DNA of 64,000 nt from Pyronema omphalodes (lineage: Eukaryota > Ascomycota > Pezizomycetes > Pezizales > Pyronemataceae). Location of the stretch: assembly GCA_024516155.1 (NCBI GenBank), contig JAJJXM010000006.1:558001-622000 (forward strand), read 5' to 3'. The notes under the pieces are model-generated. The model searched no databases, was not told the origin of the DNA, and was given only the letters and a program-made list of their open reading frames with translations. This document shows, piece after piece, positions 22,131 to 34,782 of this stretch; positions within the stretch are counted from its first letter, which is position 1, and each line of letters starts with the position of its first letter. Made by a program: the position numbers and the translations under genes.

Positions 22131-24740
22131 CTGGAAACGAGGATATGTTAGTGGACATGATGAGAAAATATTTTAAACTGGTAGAGTTTTTGGAGTTTTG
22201 GAGGAATTTGGAGATATCTTAAGAAAATGGGATAGTTGAATGAGAGCTCATGTTGGGGATGGGTTTATATGAATTTTAAAATTTGTAATAGTTGAGTGGA
22301 AGCTTATAATGGATTTCAAAATTCGAGATCATTGTAGGATGGAATCCGCATGACATGTTTCGTGGGTTGTGATCGTTCGGTAGAGCTCGAGATATTTGTG
22401 ATATCCAGCTGCAGGTCGACACGCCAACGACACGTTGAGCTACGACTATCGCGACCTCTGGTAGCTAGCCACCGTTGACTCCCGCGCGAGCTCCACTCGA
22501 CGATCACAGTTCCCACAGTTGTCGCGCTTGGAGCGTGTCGATACATACCGAGTTCGTAATCATCGTAGTGAGCACGGGCATTGTCGTGAATTTAACATTG
22601 AAAGTATCCCATATATGGTAGATCAGAGCAAGCTGTGCAATGGCGACGACGGCATTTGTTGTTGGCTGATCACTCTATTGTTAGCTTTCCTTTTCCTTGC
22701 CATGTATGGATGATGTGGATTCTCTAGATGCATCGAACTACGATTCTCTAGTGGGATGAGATGAGGTTGGAAGCTGGGGAGCTTACGATGCGCCCAAAAA
22801 GTCGACCCGAAAACACTCGTTTCACGCGTGTGATCATGATGGTTGTTTAAACGGTACCGAAATAGTCGTCAGGAGGAAAGGAAAAAAAAGTGAACTGCCA
22901 CAGTGTGAGAAATGGAATTGGGGAGGTGTCATCTATTTAGGCCAGAAGGGAATAGGCTTATGAGAAAGGAACATGGAGGTGCTACATACCGTGTCTTACG
23001 CCGCTGAGAACAGATGCTGTGGTGGTGTGCCCCTTGCTGCAGAGGCTTGAGAGGGAAACAGAAATTTCGGTTCCGTAGTGGTCCGGTATGAACACGACGG
23101 TCTTGTAAAAGTAGTCATTCGGTAGCTCGCCAGGTATGTTTAAGGTGCTAGAGTTGCTAAGCCTTGCGGTCCAATTCCATGGCTCTCGGGGACTCTTACT
23201 TTTGAGATCTAGATCTCGGTTCCCCAGATTATCTGTACATACTGCCGAATAAATGTGCAGTGTCGGTAAGTTTATCGAGCAGTAGCTCCGATCCATCTCA
23301 ACCGGAGAGAATCTGACCGAGTTTCTGATACATATTTTTTCTAATTAAAGTTACTGTAAATTTATGTATTGTCTGAGATGCATCATCGCAGAGCTGAGCA
23401 TCGGATTCGTCGTGATGGATTAAGACCTTTTTGGGATAAGCCCAGACGCTGTTAAACGGGTTTAACCCAAGTTGATGTCATGCTCATATATCAAGACAGC
23501 AACCATTCACCATCAACTTCTGTCACAACTCATTCCAATTATCGAATCATCAAACGAATGGATGAATCTAGGGTTTTCAAAATATATGTGTTCTGAGAAT
23601 TCAATACTGAATGTGGCGCTCCATTAACTACCCTAAGTTCCGTGTAAAAGCGACAGCTCGGCATTCCTGAATATACACGCATTACGCGAAAGTAACAACC
23701 TCTGAAACAAACATCACAAACACCGCGAAACGGTCATTCCGTCTGGAAAATATTCACCCCGGATTGCGGATCGTCTCGCACTGAACCAATATTTATGGCG
23801 TGACTGTCAAACGCCCTACACTACACAATCATTAGTGGCTTCATGAAACACCTCAAATCGAACAATAATTTGTGTCATCATTGCATATATACCCAAATAA
23901 TTGTCGTCAAATCGACTACTGTACGCCCTAGAATTCCATTGCTTACTTGAGTTCTGATTTAGCTGTGGCTCATGCGTGGCGCTTGGTGCTTGGTGCTTGT
24001 GCTTGAAGTCCACGTCATATTTCGGCCTTTTGCCTTGGCCATTTATATGCAGGTTCGGAATTCGAATAGTGAAACCAATCAAGTCAAGAACAGTGTCTTG
24101 GAGTTTTGCGGATTAGTTTAAGTCTGAGCTGAACGTGGATTCAAAGTTCTCTGGACAAGCTTTGTCATGATCGTCTCTCATTCGCTAGCAGTCTGTTTAT
24201 CCCGTAACAAATCCCTCTATATGAGTAACCTCGGACTGAAATGTTACACTCACAGTTCTGAGTACAATGTAATTCTGTGCACGAGAAATACAATTATTAA
24301 ACTGAAGTACCGGTTGAAAATGTAAGAGAAGTTGGCCACGGCACATGTAGTTTTTGGTTGTAAAATTCGGTACATAAATTACCGTCAAATCAATACTCGC
24401 CATGGCACAGATAAAGCCCTCTCATCGGACAGTGGCTAGAAAAAGTGGTACAGTCATATATTAACTCGATATCCCGTTCAGGAAGGGCAGTGTTGCAGTC
24501 AGTTGTGGCTGATATCGAAGCTTTAGCGTTGTTGCACCGCCACACTCATCCCTTTTCGCTCTAACACAGGCTTGGTGCGTTCACTTTCGGCTCCCATCAA
24601 CTCACCCTCCGACTTCACACACGATACGGCCACCAGGACAGACGCTCTACCCTTACCACCACCAACGTTTCTCCCAACAACGTTCTCTCAAATATATTTT
24701 CCCTATTCTTTTTTCCTACCGTCGCCAGTGTGTCTACACT
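22131..24740. other. Intergenic region upstream of CHD1
   Basis: About 2.6 kb with little support for genes apart from one weak exon-like frame (22990-23296, minus). The last 150 bp before 24741 are pyrimidine-rich and look like a CHD1 5' leader. The first exon of the Mpv17-like gene should lie near the left end. Confidence 0.5.
22990..23296 (-). CDS. Possible exon of an unrecognised protein
   Basis: The frame gives about 102 residues from an ATG at 23296 to a strong GTATGT donor at 22989. The composition is balanced and protein-like (WNWTARLSNSSTLNIPGEL, then FYKTVVFIPDHYGTEISVSL), suggesting beta structure. I do not recognise it. No signal peptide is seen and I could not find a convincing next exon, so this may be chance. 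Confidence 0.25.
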
Positions 24741-27700
24741 ATGGCTTGTAAGTCGCTCCTTTTTCGCTTTGCTGGCGTAGTGAATTTTCGCTTCGTGTCC
24801 CTGCCTCCGAAGCATCATAGCCTCACCCACTACAAACACACATTATACCAGAGGCTCTTACTCTTGGATATGCATATTCACGCGTCTACTGCCTCGCTTG
24901 ATAGCGTTTACCTGTCCGAATGCCCCTACCCCGCTTTGGTCTCGTTTGCTGGGCCTTGCAGACTTCTGGGCGTGTCTTCATCACAACTTCATCAAGCTAT
25001 CATCTTCGCATTCCCGAACCGATCTCACTGACCATTGACGGCTCTGATTTGATCGCCGAATCGTGCATCTTGGTCGCCTCCCTTTGAAGAACCTTCCTAC
25101 ACGTTCCGCCTGTATAATATTGCTTTGCGCTCGAGATATCGTTGCTGATGTTGAATGTATAGCAGGTAGTGTGGTACTAGAGTCCATGGCTCTGGATCCA
25201 CCATTGTCGATCGCTCACACTACTCCCTACAACGATACCGGCGATGATTTAGATTCCTCCAGCTCCTCAGACGAGGACGCGGATCTATCAGACGCCGAAG
25301 ACAAGAACGACGATGCCGACGAGTCGATATCGACCGCCGAAGACCAAAACGAAGACGAAAATGAGGTTGAAAGCTCCTCCGAAGATGAGGAAGCAGCGTC
25401 CTCAGAGGACGCAGACTTTGAAGTAGACGAGGATGTCCAGCCAGAGGCTGAAGACGACGACGATGAGGAAAGCAACTCGGATTCATCAAATTCTGTAAAG
25501 AATGTTAGAAAGCCTTCCAAGGAGAAGGTCGTCGATGAGTTCTATGAGAACCCCGACCTATACGGACTTAGACGTAGCGTAAGATATACATTCCTTTATT
25601 TAGTTGACTATGCTAACGAGTGGCTTGTAGGAACGTGCTCGTCTTCCTTCCCGTACTATAGTAAGCTCCTGTTCCATCAATTGAGCGCCTCGCCACCCCA
25701 CTAACCACAGGCAGATCGACAGCAGTAACTCCAACACCAGCGATGAAAAAGATTCCGCTGCAGATGACGATGACGATGATGACGACGAAGATGATGACTC
25801 TGACATTAAGAGCAGCCGCCAGCGGAGACAACGTAAAAAGCCTGCACCTGTCAGGTCAACCAAATGTAAACCAAGTCATTCTTCTATATCTATGTGGTGC
25901 ATGATTACTGACTCGCTGTCCAATAGCATCCAAGAGAGCATCTCCTGTTACAGTTTCCTATTCCTCCGACGAAGATAGCGGTTTTGAATACGGTAACAAA
26001 CGCAAGGCCAAGTCGAAAAGCAAGCGGCGCAAGGCCATTGACTTTAGCGAGCCTGCCGAAGTCCGTTTCTCAACCCGGCGTGCAGCTAAGGTTGCCAATT
26101 ATAATGAAGACGATGACGATTTTGAAGATGAGGACGAAGAAGACAGTCATGGTGGTTACGTCTATCAACAAGAGGAGGAGGTACCAGCGGTTGGAATTGA
26201 CGTCGTACTGGATTACAGGCCCAAGGAGGGCGTTGGTACGTTTCTACTGCATGGAGAATGATGAAAATGTTATTGACCCTCGGATAGAGGTATCAGCAAG
26301 ATCTCCAGTCCATGACAAGGAAGACCTCGAGTTTTACGTAAGTAATCACGTTCCAAGCTTCCTTCTTTCTGAGCTCACAATCTGCAGATTAAATGGACGG
26401 GTCAATCGCATTATCACGCAACTTGGGAAACTGTAGAGAGTTTACAAGGTTACAAGGGCTACAGAAAGCTCGAAAATTACATTAAGAAGGTCGTTGATAA
26501 CGATTATTGGAAGCGTACATCGCCTAGCACCACCAGAGAAGAGATTGAGCAGATGGACCTTGACCGTGAGCGTGATAGAGATGCCCTTTCCGAGTATGTT
26601 ATTCCCGAAAGAGTCATCGCACATCGCGACCAAGACGCAGGTCGCGAATACATGGTTAAGTGTATGCATTCCACAGTGCTTCCGTTTTGGTACACATTCT
26701 GACACTTCTAAAGGGAAGAGACTTCCGTATGAATACTGTACCTGGGAGTCGGGCGATCTCGTAATCCAGATCGCTGCCGAGCAGGTCGATAAGTATTGGG
26801 ACCGCTCTCGTTCTGTCCAGGCCTCCAAGATAACGGAGACCAACGCTGCAACTCGTCGTAGCTACAAGAAGCTTGAAGTTCAGCCCCCCTACATTCAATG
26901 GGGTGAGCTTCGTGACTTCCAGATGAAAGGTTTGAATTGGCTGGCCTACAACTGGACCAAGGGCCACAACGGAATTCTTGCCGACGAGATGGGTCTTGGA
27001 AAGACCGTTCAGACCGTAGCATTCATGAGCTGGCTTCGCCACGACCGCCATCAGAATGGACCATTCTTGGTCGTTGTACCTTTGTCTACTGTCCCCTCAT
27101 GGGCGGAAACGCTCGATAATTGGGCACCTGACATGAACTACATCGTCTACACGGGTACCGGAAAAGCACGAGAGGTCATTCGAGAGCATGAACTTTTCGT
27201 CGACGGCAACCCAAAGAAGATCAAGTTCAACTGTATGGTCACTACCTACGAATACATCCTTAACGACTACCAGTTCCTCCAGAGCATCAAATGGCAATTC
27301 TTGGCCGTTGACGAGGCTCATCGTTTGAAAAACAAGGACTCCGCTCTTTACGACAAGCTCAACGACTTCAAAGCCCCCAGTCGTCTTCTCATTACCGGTA
27401 CACCCCTCCAAAACAACTTGAAGGAGCTCGGTGCCTTGGTCGACTTTCTGATGCCCGGAAGAATTAACATCGACTATGACGTGGACCTCCAGTCCGAGGA
27501 CGCTGCCCGTCAGATTGAAGAGCTACAAGAGACTCTCAAGCCATACATGCTTAGACGTATGAAAAAGATGGTTGAGAAGTCTCTGCCTTCCAAGTCTGAG
27601 AAAATTATTCGTGTAGAGCTTTCCGACATCCAGACCGAGTACTACAAGAACATCATCACTCGTAACTATGCTGCTCTAAATGCTGGATCCAACGGTCACC

Positions 27701-30447
27701 GCCAGTCGCTCTTGAACATTGTCATGGAACTCAAGAAAGCAAGTAACCATCCTTTCATGTTCCCATCCGCCGAGGAACGTATCCTGCAACCCGGTGCCTC
27801 CAAGGATGACATTCTCAGAGCTCTTGTCATGAGCAGTGGAAAGATGGTCCTCCTCGATCAGCTTCTTACCAAGCTCAAGGCCGACAAGCATCGTGTCTTG
27901 ATTTTCAGTCAGATGGTGCAAATGTTGGATATCTTGGCCGATTATCTCAACCTCAAGGGCTACGCTTTCCAGAGACTCGACGGTACTATCGCCGCTGGAC
28001 CTCGTCGCGTTGCCATTGACCACTTCAATGCCCCGGACAGTCCTGACTTCTGCTTCCTACTCAGTACTCGCGCTGGAGGATTGGGAATCAACTTGATGAC
28101 TGCCGATACTGTTATCCTCTTTGACAGTGACTGGAATCCTCAGGCTGATTTGCAGGCCATGGCTCGTGCTCATCGTATCGGACAGAAGAACCACGTCATG
28201 GTCTACCGCCTTGTTTCCAAAGATACCATCGAGGAGGAGGTTCTCGAGCGTGCTCGTAACAAAATGATTCTTGAGCACATTGTCATCTCTCTTGGAGTTA
28301 CTGATAAGGGAATTACGGACAAGGTGAAGAAGAACAACAAGCTCGAGTCATCTGAGTTGTCTGCAATCTTGAAAGCCCGTGCTTCGAAGATGTTTGAGGC
28401 CAACGACAATCAGAAAAAGCTAGAGGAGCTCAAGATTGACGATATCTTGAGTACTGCTGAAGACCATGTCACTCAGGTCGAAACCGGTTTGGGAGGTGAA
28501 GGTGGTGACGAATTCTTAAAGCAGTTTGAGGTCACCGACTTCAAGGCCGAAGTCTCCTGGGATGACATCATTCCCAAAGATGAGCTCGAGGTTTTAAAGG
28601 AAAGAGAGAGGGAGAGAGAGGTAAGTTTAATCTTCCACCATCATGGTTCATGTTACTTATTCTTTTTGTTTAGGAGCAAGAGTTCCTCAACGAGCAGATC
28701 GAGCTCAACTCTGGTCGGAAACGTAAAACGACAATGGACGACAGAGATGGACGTCAAGCCAAGCGTCGTGCTAAAGAGCTCTCTGCGAGAATAACAGACA
28801 GCGACGAAGAGCCTGATTACGATCCTCATGAGCCTCTTACCACTCGTGAGTACCGTAATCTCTACAGGGCCTACACTCGCTATGGTCTTTTGGAGGAGTG
28901 CTTCCCAGAAATTCTCAAGGAGGCGGGCCTGGTAAACCGTGACCCTGATTTGATTCGGTCGATCATTGCGGACTGGACCAAGCTTAGTCAGGAAGCTATC
29001 GACAAAGCTCGTGCTGTTGAGGTTGAGGGTAAAAAGGAGAAGAAAGCTATATTGTTCGACTACAAGGGTTGCAAGAAGCTTAACGCGGAAACTATCCTCA
29101 TTCGGCCACAGGAACTACGAATCCTCAAACGAGCAGTTGAGGCATTTGGAAGCGAGCGCAACAAATTCCGCATTAATGATGTCAAATCTGTTCACAACTG
29201 GTCTTGCGAGTGGGGTACCCGTGAGGATTCCATGTTGTGTGTAGGAATTGTCAAACATGGGTACGGAGGTTGGACAGCAATCCGTGATGACCCGGAGCTT
29301 GGTATGCACAACAAGTTTTTCCTTGAGGAGCACCGTGTCGACAAGAAGGAGGAACGTGGAAAAGCCGAGGCGTCAGCCAAGTCTCCAGGTGCCGTCCATT
29401 TGGTCCGTCGTGCAGATTACCTCCTTGGTGTTCTCAGAGAACGCGTTGAGAACGCTGTCCCTATGCAGAGAGAAATCTCAAACTCATTTGCTAGACAGCG
29501 TAAGCGCAGCAATGGAACCGGTGCGGCCTCACCTGCGCCCCGTATGAAGGAAGTCCGATCTAAGGTAAAGTCCTCCTCACTAGATCCCAGGAGGCGAGAG
29601 AAGGAGCGCGACAACGACCGCGACCGGGAACGTGAACGAGACCGTGACCATCGTGATCGTGATCGTGATCGTCGTGACCGTGATCGTGACCGGACACGGG
29701 ATAGAGACAGCCGGGATATCAGAGATATCAGGGACATCCGAGACCGCGAGAGGGACAGGGACCGTGAGAGAGATAGGGACCGTGAAAGAGATAGGGATCG
29801 CGAGAGAGATAGGGATCGCGAGCGTGACCACGATCACAAGAAGAGACGCCGCCACGAACTCGATGATAGAGATTCAAGTCGGAAAAAGCTCCGCGATTCA
29901 AATGAGCCCAGCTACACGCCTCGTCTCGAGGTTCGGAAAGAGAAGGATTTATCCAACGGCGCTTCTGCTTCCAAATCTTCCTCCCGATCAGAAAAACCAT
30001 CTCGGCCCGAGAAAGACGAGAGGTCTTCCAGCTCAAAGTCTCTCCCCGATCTGACATCCGCGCAACTCATCATTGCAGTAAGTTTACTCTATGGTTTTTA
30101 GATGTTGATTTATACTAATTCTTTATACAGAGTCGTCTCCGCAACTCGGAAGTCAAAAGCAGCCTCGACGATCTTGCTGCTGCCAAGAAGGAATCCGACA
30201 AGGCAGCCAAGGTCAAAATCCTTTCAAAGAGTTTGCGTGCTGTCGGTGACTATATCAACAAGAAGTCAAAGACAGGTACTCCCGAGTGGCAAGATTGGTG
30301 GTAAGTCCGAAACATATACTCATACCTGAAGCATAATACTAATTTGTTTGAAGGGTCGTCTTTGCACGAAATCACTGGTTAACTACTCGTACGAGTTGGA
30401 AAGACCTCGAGCAATTCTACCAGAAGCTTTCAAAAGAGCAAGCATAG
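24741..30447 (+). CDS. CHD1: CHD1-type chromodomain helicase
   Basis: Eleven exons: 24741-24747, 25166-25578, 25631-25660, 25715-25865, 25927-26235, 26297-26337, 26388-26661, 26714-28620, 28674-30077, 30131-30300, 30354-30447. They sum to 4800 nt, 1599 residues. Chd1 is an ATP-dependent remodeller that spaces nucleosomes in transcribed genes. An acidic Ser/Asp/Glu N-terminus (to ~180) precedes two chromodomains (about 297-375, with [14 protein letters not shown], and 387-440, with [16 protein letters not shown]). The SNF2 motor has DEMGLGKT at 499-506, DEAH at 608-611 and RAHRIGQ near 893. SANT/SLIDE-like and C-terminal helical (CHCT) regions follow. The CHCT exons join as [11 protein letters not shown]. 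An Arg/Asp-rich array lies at ~1308-1386. The start is less certain: the 7-nt first exon (ATGGCTT, then GTAAGT) keeps frame and sits in a good leader; ATG 25187 is the alternative. Confidence 0.93.
29594..29830 (+). repeat. Arg-Asp/Arg-Glu coding repeat in CHD1
   Basis: In-frame units of GATCGTGA and GATAGGGA(C/T)CG type encode RD/RE dipeptides for roughly 80 residues, including three IRD units. It lies between the SANT/SLIDE region and the C-terminal domain. A mixed-charge tract of this kind is common in splicing-linked proteins and is probably disordered. Confidence 0.85.
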
Positions 30448-31183
30448 AGTACAATACATACTTTATGGCAACCACATCTTTGTTACTCTTGGAACCTTCT
30501 ATGATGGTATATCTAATTTCGGTCTGACCAACTGTCAGTCATTGAAGGAGTTTGGGCAATTATGGTGTGGCGTTATCCAGGGAAGAATAGGTAGAGACTT
30601 ATTTCGATTCTGGAACGATTACGTTTTCAATTTTCTTTATTTGTGAGGAGGGACATTTTGTCTTCCTGGTTTGCATTTATCGGGTTTGGCGATTAGGGCT
30701 TTGGGGATTATTTTCAACAAACACTCACGGCGTTCCAAACTACCCATCACATGTTTGGTTTTCTTGGGGTTTGTTGGTTTTTCTATATTTCTTTTCTAAG
30801 GCGGGCGTTTTGATTTTTGAGAATTCTTTTCTTTTCCTGTTGATTTCCTGTAGGGGTAAAAGGGCATATTTTCTTTTTCTATCTTCTTCATCTTCATTTT
30901 TCTCTTCATCATTTTCCTCTTTTACTACTAACTATTACTACTACTTAACTGTCCTTGGTATTTTTTGGACGACATGGATGTTACCGAAAAGGGGCTTTAA
31001 CTTGTCTATTGTACATTATGAACGGGAGGGTACAGGTGATGATCATGAAGGGCATGCATGTAACGGAACACACATAGAGTTTTGTTCCTGAAACCCGCAT
31101 AGAAGCTGTAACTAGAAAGTCTAGTCTAGGCAATAATGCAGCTTAATAATAATCTTTTTTTTTCTTTTTTTGACCGTTTGTTT

Positions 31184-31222
<39 letters not shown>

Positions 31223-33161
31223 CTGTTGCTGTTACTGTTGGTGGCGGTGGTGGTGGTGGTGTCCTGCCCTGGCTTCTTGCCCTGGTCTTGTGGAATGTTA
31301 GGGCTCGAAACCTGATGTGTTAACCATGCAATCAAACATATACTCGCTTCGCACTTGCTGCCGCTAATTGGTGCGCTGGATCGTGCTTTGGTGCTGACTG
31401 GTGCCGTTGCCGTTGCAAGTCATTGGCGTGAAACCATGTTATGGAACTTGATACCTTGATACCTTGATGCCCTGATGCTGTGGAACTTGTTAAACTGGTG
31501 GCACTTGTGGAACTTGTGGGACTTGTGAAACTTGTGAGGCTTGTGAGGCTTGTGCGGCTTGTGGAACGTGTAATAAGGAAATAGTACTTCCCACAGAAAA
31601 GCTATCTAAGGATGCACGCAGAGAAGGGAACATATTTGGTGATTTCGCAGGATGATGATTTTGGACTACTGATTGGGGATTTGGGATAACTTATGTCCAG
31701 GATTCGTTACATCGTCCTTTGCCTCCTTCTATGCTGATGATACCAATACTATCAGATCCTTTGGAATTTAAATTTTTGCCTGATATATATATTGATTAGG
31801 AAAAATAAATAAACCATTTTTGCTTTTTGTGTTTTGTCTTTGATTAACCTCAACCTCTAAACGCTTAGAACTAAGAACACCATGTTGGAACCTGAGGCTA
31901 TTAACGATTTCATGGTTTCTGTCGGGATACGAAATATTTTTTTCTTTCTTTTTGTTGGGTTTAGAAGATACATAGACGACTTGTAATGGAAGTGATGACT
32001 TGGGTATTGCTGTGGTTGTTTTATGTAGATCAAGAGTAGAAGTGGTCTCAGAAATCCGAGTATTCTGAGTAGGAGTAGATCTGAGGAAATATGGAGTAGG
32101 ATTGGCATTGTGATTGGAATAACCGGATTGGAATTTAAAGAACCAAAACTTTAAACTTTAAACTTCAAACTTTAAAATATCTAAATACCCATGCAAAGAA
32201 AATATCCCTTCGCGGAATAACCCCTGCTATAAGCGTCTTTCGAATGGGTGGGTTTACCTTTTATCTTCCAACCTTTCAACCTTTCAACCTCCACAAGTAT
32301 CGTGGAGAGAAAATAGAACCCCGGTGTGAGCTGTTGGTGATACTCTAGTTTTATAGATGGAAGAATTAAAGGCTTTCAATTCTGCCTTTGGGTTTTTGGG
32401 TTTGCGTTATGGATTTTTGAGTTGGATGATAGGGTTTGAGTTGATGGTATTGGGTTGATGGTTGATGGTTGAGAAGACTGGGGATACTGGGTATGGTATG
32501 ATATGATATGAAGAGAATATTGTCTTTGGAATTAGGCCGGGGATCTTGTAAATTTAATATAATTACACTTGACAGGGTTGAAAGGAAGGGAAAAAGAAGG
32601 GAGAAGTGGGGGGATGAGGATATAAGGACAGACTGAAATAAATCGTCGAGAGGAATTACGGCCTATGAAATAGGAGGGGGGTATATATATACCTTGACAA
32701 GGAATACTCCCTAAATACATGAGAGGTTATACTTTCTGTTATGGTTAACCTTAGGACAAGTTTTTGAATTGCTTATTGGTTTGGATGTTGTTCTTATCAC
32801 CTTTGAAGCTTATATATACGATCACTCATTTTATTGCACAAAGCTGATCACTGAGATGGCGATAGGCTTTTGTGGTGATTGAGAAGCAATAAATCAAGGT
32901 GACTTCCACAAAGTGTTTAATTATCACCAAAATTTCTAGAATTCCAGAATGTGTCGTGTTGTCTTCCTTGCTATCGGGTTCCATCGATGGTTGTACCGTT
33001 GTAGTCGACGTTGCCATGTGACGTTACACAGGCCCACCAGCAACCATCCAACCCAGCCGCATCAAACCAACTAGCGCCTTCCCAGCTTGACCTGACAGAA
33101 CGAAGCTCTCACCTCACCACCATACTACGCTCCATCACGAACCCACCACAAAACATCAATA
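30448..33161. other. Intergenic, CHD1 to SEM1
   Basis: About 2.7 kb without a supported gene. It holds a T-rich CHD1 3' region, TCGTTG hexamers (31186-31222) followed by GGTGGT units, repeated CTTGTGGAACTTGTG-like words (31490-31570), and TTTAAACTT and AACCTTTC copies (32145-32290). The segment 33020-33160 is CA/CT-rich and fits a SEM1 5' leader. Confidence 0.55.
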
Positions 33162-34060
33162 ATGTCATCCGCCAAACCCGCCGCTACCCCCGTCGCTTCA
33201 AAGGACAAGCCTGTTAAGGCTCTCGAGGAGGATGATGAGTTCGAGGACTTTCCTGCTGAGGGTAGGTTGGACTGCTTGCTGCTTGCCCCACCGTTCTACC
33301 ATCCCGCCGCTCCATCGCCCCACGCGAGCTCGCCATTGTCATCGCCGTCGCCGCCGCTATCGGGTCTGCTACACCAAAACCAAAGCTATCACGAGGAGAC
33401 GCGCGAGATGACAATGAAGAAACTGAAGGCGGAGCTATGGGCGGTGTTGGGGGGGGGGGGGGGGGGGGGTGGAGAGAGAAGAGAGAGAGAGAGATACAGA
33501 CAAACAGACACTAACTCTCCAATAGATTGGGAAGACGCAGAAACCGATGGAAAGAGCGGAAAATCCAAGAACCTTTGGGAGGAAAGCTGGGATGACGATG
33601 ATAACTCGGACGATTTCGCAAACCAGTTGAGGTAGTTACCCTAGATGATTTTTCTACGCCTACGCCTATACCTACGAGTCGACGTATCATCTGCCTACGG
33701 CTCATCGTCTGGCTTTGCCCTTTGTTGGGCTTTGCTTCGCGTTGCCTGGCGTTCACGTTACGATGTTTCCTTGCCACATTGCCTAGCTTGGTTAATGGTC
33801 GATGTTTGATACAAGCCCATGACCGGAATCCTCAGCGATGCTTTGATGCGGTTGCGGTATTTATCTATACCCAGCTTCCGCAGCATCGTTCCCATACCCT
33901 ACTATCCCCTTACACCAACCCCACCTCTCTCCATCCCTTACCCCAAGCTATCCCCCTCCCTTCCTTCTATCCCCAATGTACATCCCAAGCTAACTCATAC
34001 CTATTCGTGCCTAGAGAGGAGCTCAAGAAGGCGTCGGGAAAAAACGAGTCGATGTCATAG
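33162..34060 (+). CDS. SEM1: 26S proteasome subunit Sem1/Dss1
   Basis: Three exons: 33162-33261, 33526-33631 and 34015-34060, giving 83 residues. Introns start GTAGGT and GTAGTT, have ACTAAC and GCTAAC branch points and end AATAG and CCTAG. Sem1/Dss1 is a small acidic, mostly disordered protein of the proteasome lid. It is also found in the TREX-2 export complex and, in organisms that have it, with BRCA2. The two acidic-aromatic blocks of the family are present: EDDEFEDFPAEDWEDAE and LWEESWDDDDNSDDFANQL, followed by the C-terminal helix REELKKAS. The second block spans both introns. The last residues (GKNESMS) vary between species. Intron 1 holds a G21 run. The gene converges on PGK. Confidence 0.93.
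33449..33469 (+). repeat. G21 homopolymer in SEM1 intron 1
   Basis: A run of about 21 G followed by GAGA units, 57 nt before the intron 1 acceptor. Sequencing of such runs is error-prone, so the length is approximate. Confidence 0.9.
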
Positions 34061-34782
34061 TTCCTGGCTCCGGAGTCATCAACAACAAACCATAAAAAAA
34101 AAATACACCTCCTCCTCCTGCTTGTCATATCACTTTATAACAAAGCATCTTCCTTTTTTTTCCCCCTCGGTTTCGGTTCCTATTACTACAACTACTACCA
34201 CTACTACTCTACTCTACTACCACTACTATACCATAGATTGACCGATACTCGATGGAAAAAAACAAATTTATTATCAGTAAATTCTTTTTCTTTTTGCTGT
34301 AAATATAAATTAGGAGGAACAAAAAGAAGAAATTCAAGAATTTACAGTTTCTGTTGCTGTTGATGTTGATGTTGCGGGGTACGATGGAGATAAGATGAGA
34401 TGAGAAAAAACAAATAGATAGCATCATGTCTTTTTTGTTTTGTTCTGTTTGGCTCGGTTCCGTTGGTTTGGTATATCAGTCTACAGGCATTGCAGGTTGA
34501 TTTTTGTTTTTATTGATTTTTTTCTTGTTTCGGATCCATGCGACGGCTTTTCTTACTGCTGAGGGGAACACACCATTTTTACGAATTGCAATTCAACTTT
34601 TTCCAAATTCTCGGGATGTCATTATTTCCACCACTAGTCATGACAAGATATGAAGAGAGAGAAAAGGTGCTTGAAAACTAATTGAATTGGTATCAAAAGT
34701 GATGTGCTACTTTTTTGAATTGGGTATTACAAAGTAAACTTAAACTAAAACAACTCCTACAAAACCGCTTTCAGAGAAACGC
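34061..34782. other. Convergent 3' region between SEM1 and PGK
   Basis: AT-rich with CTACTAC copies (34187-34222) and A/T runs. It probably carries the 3' ends and polyadenylation signals of both genes. No exon seen. Confidence 0.6.
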
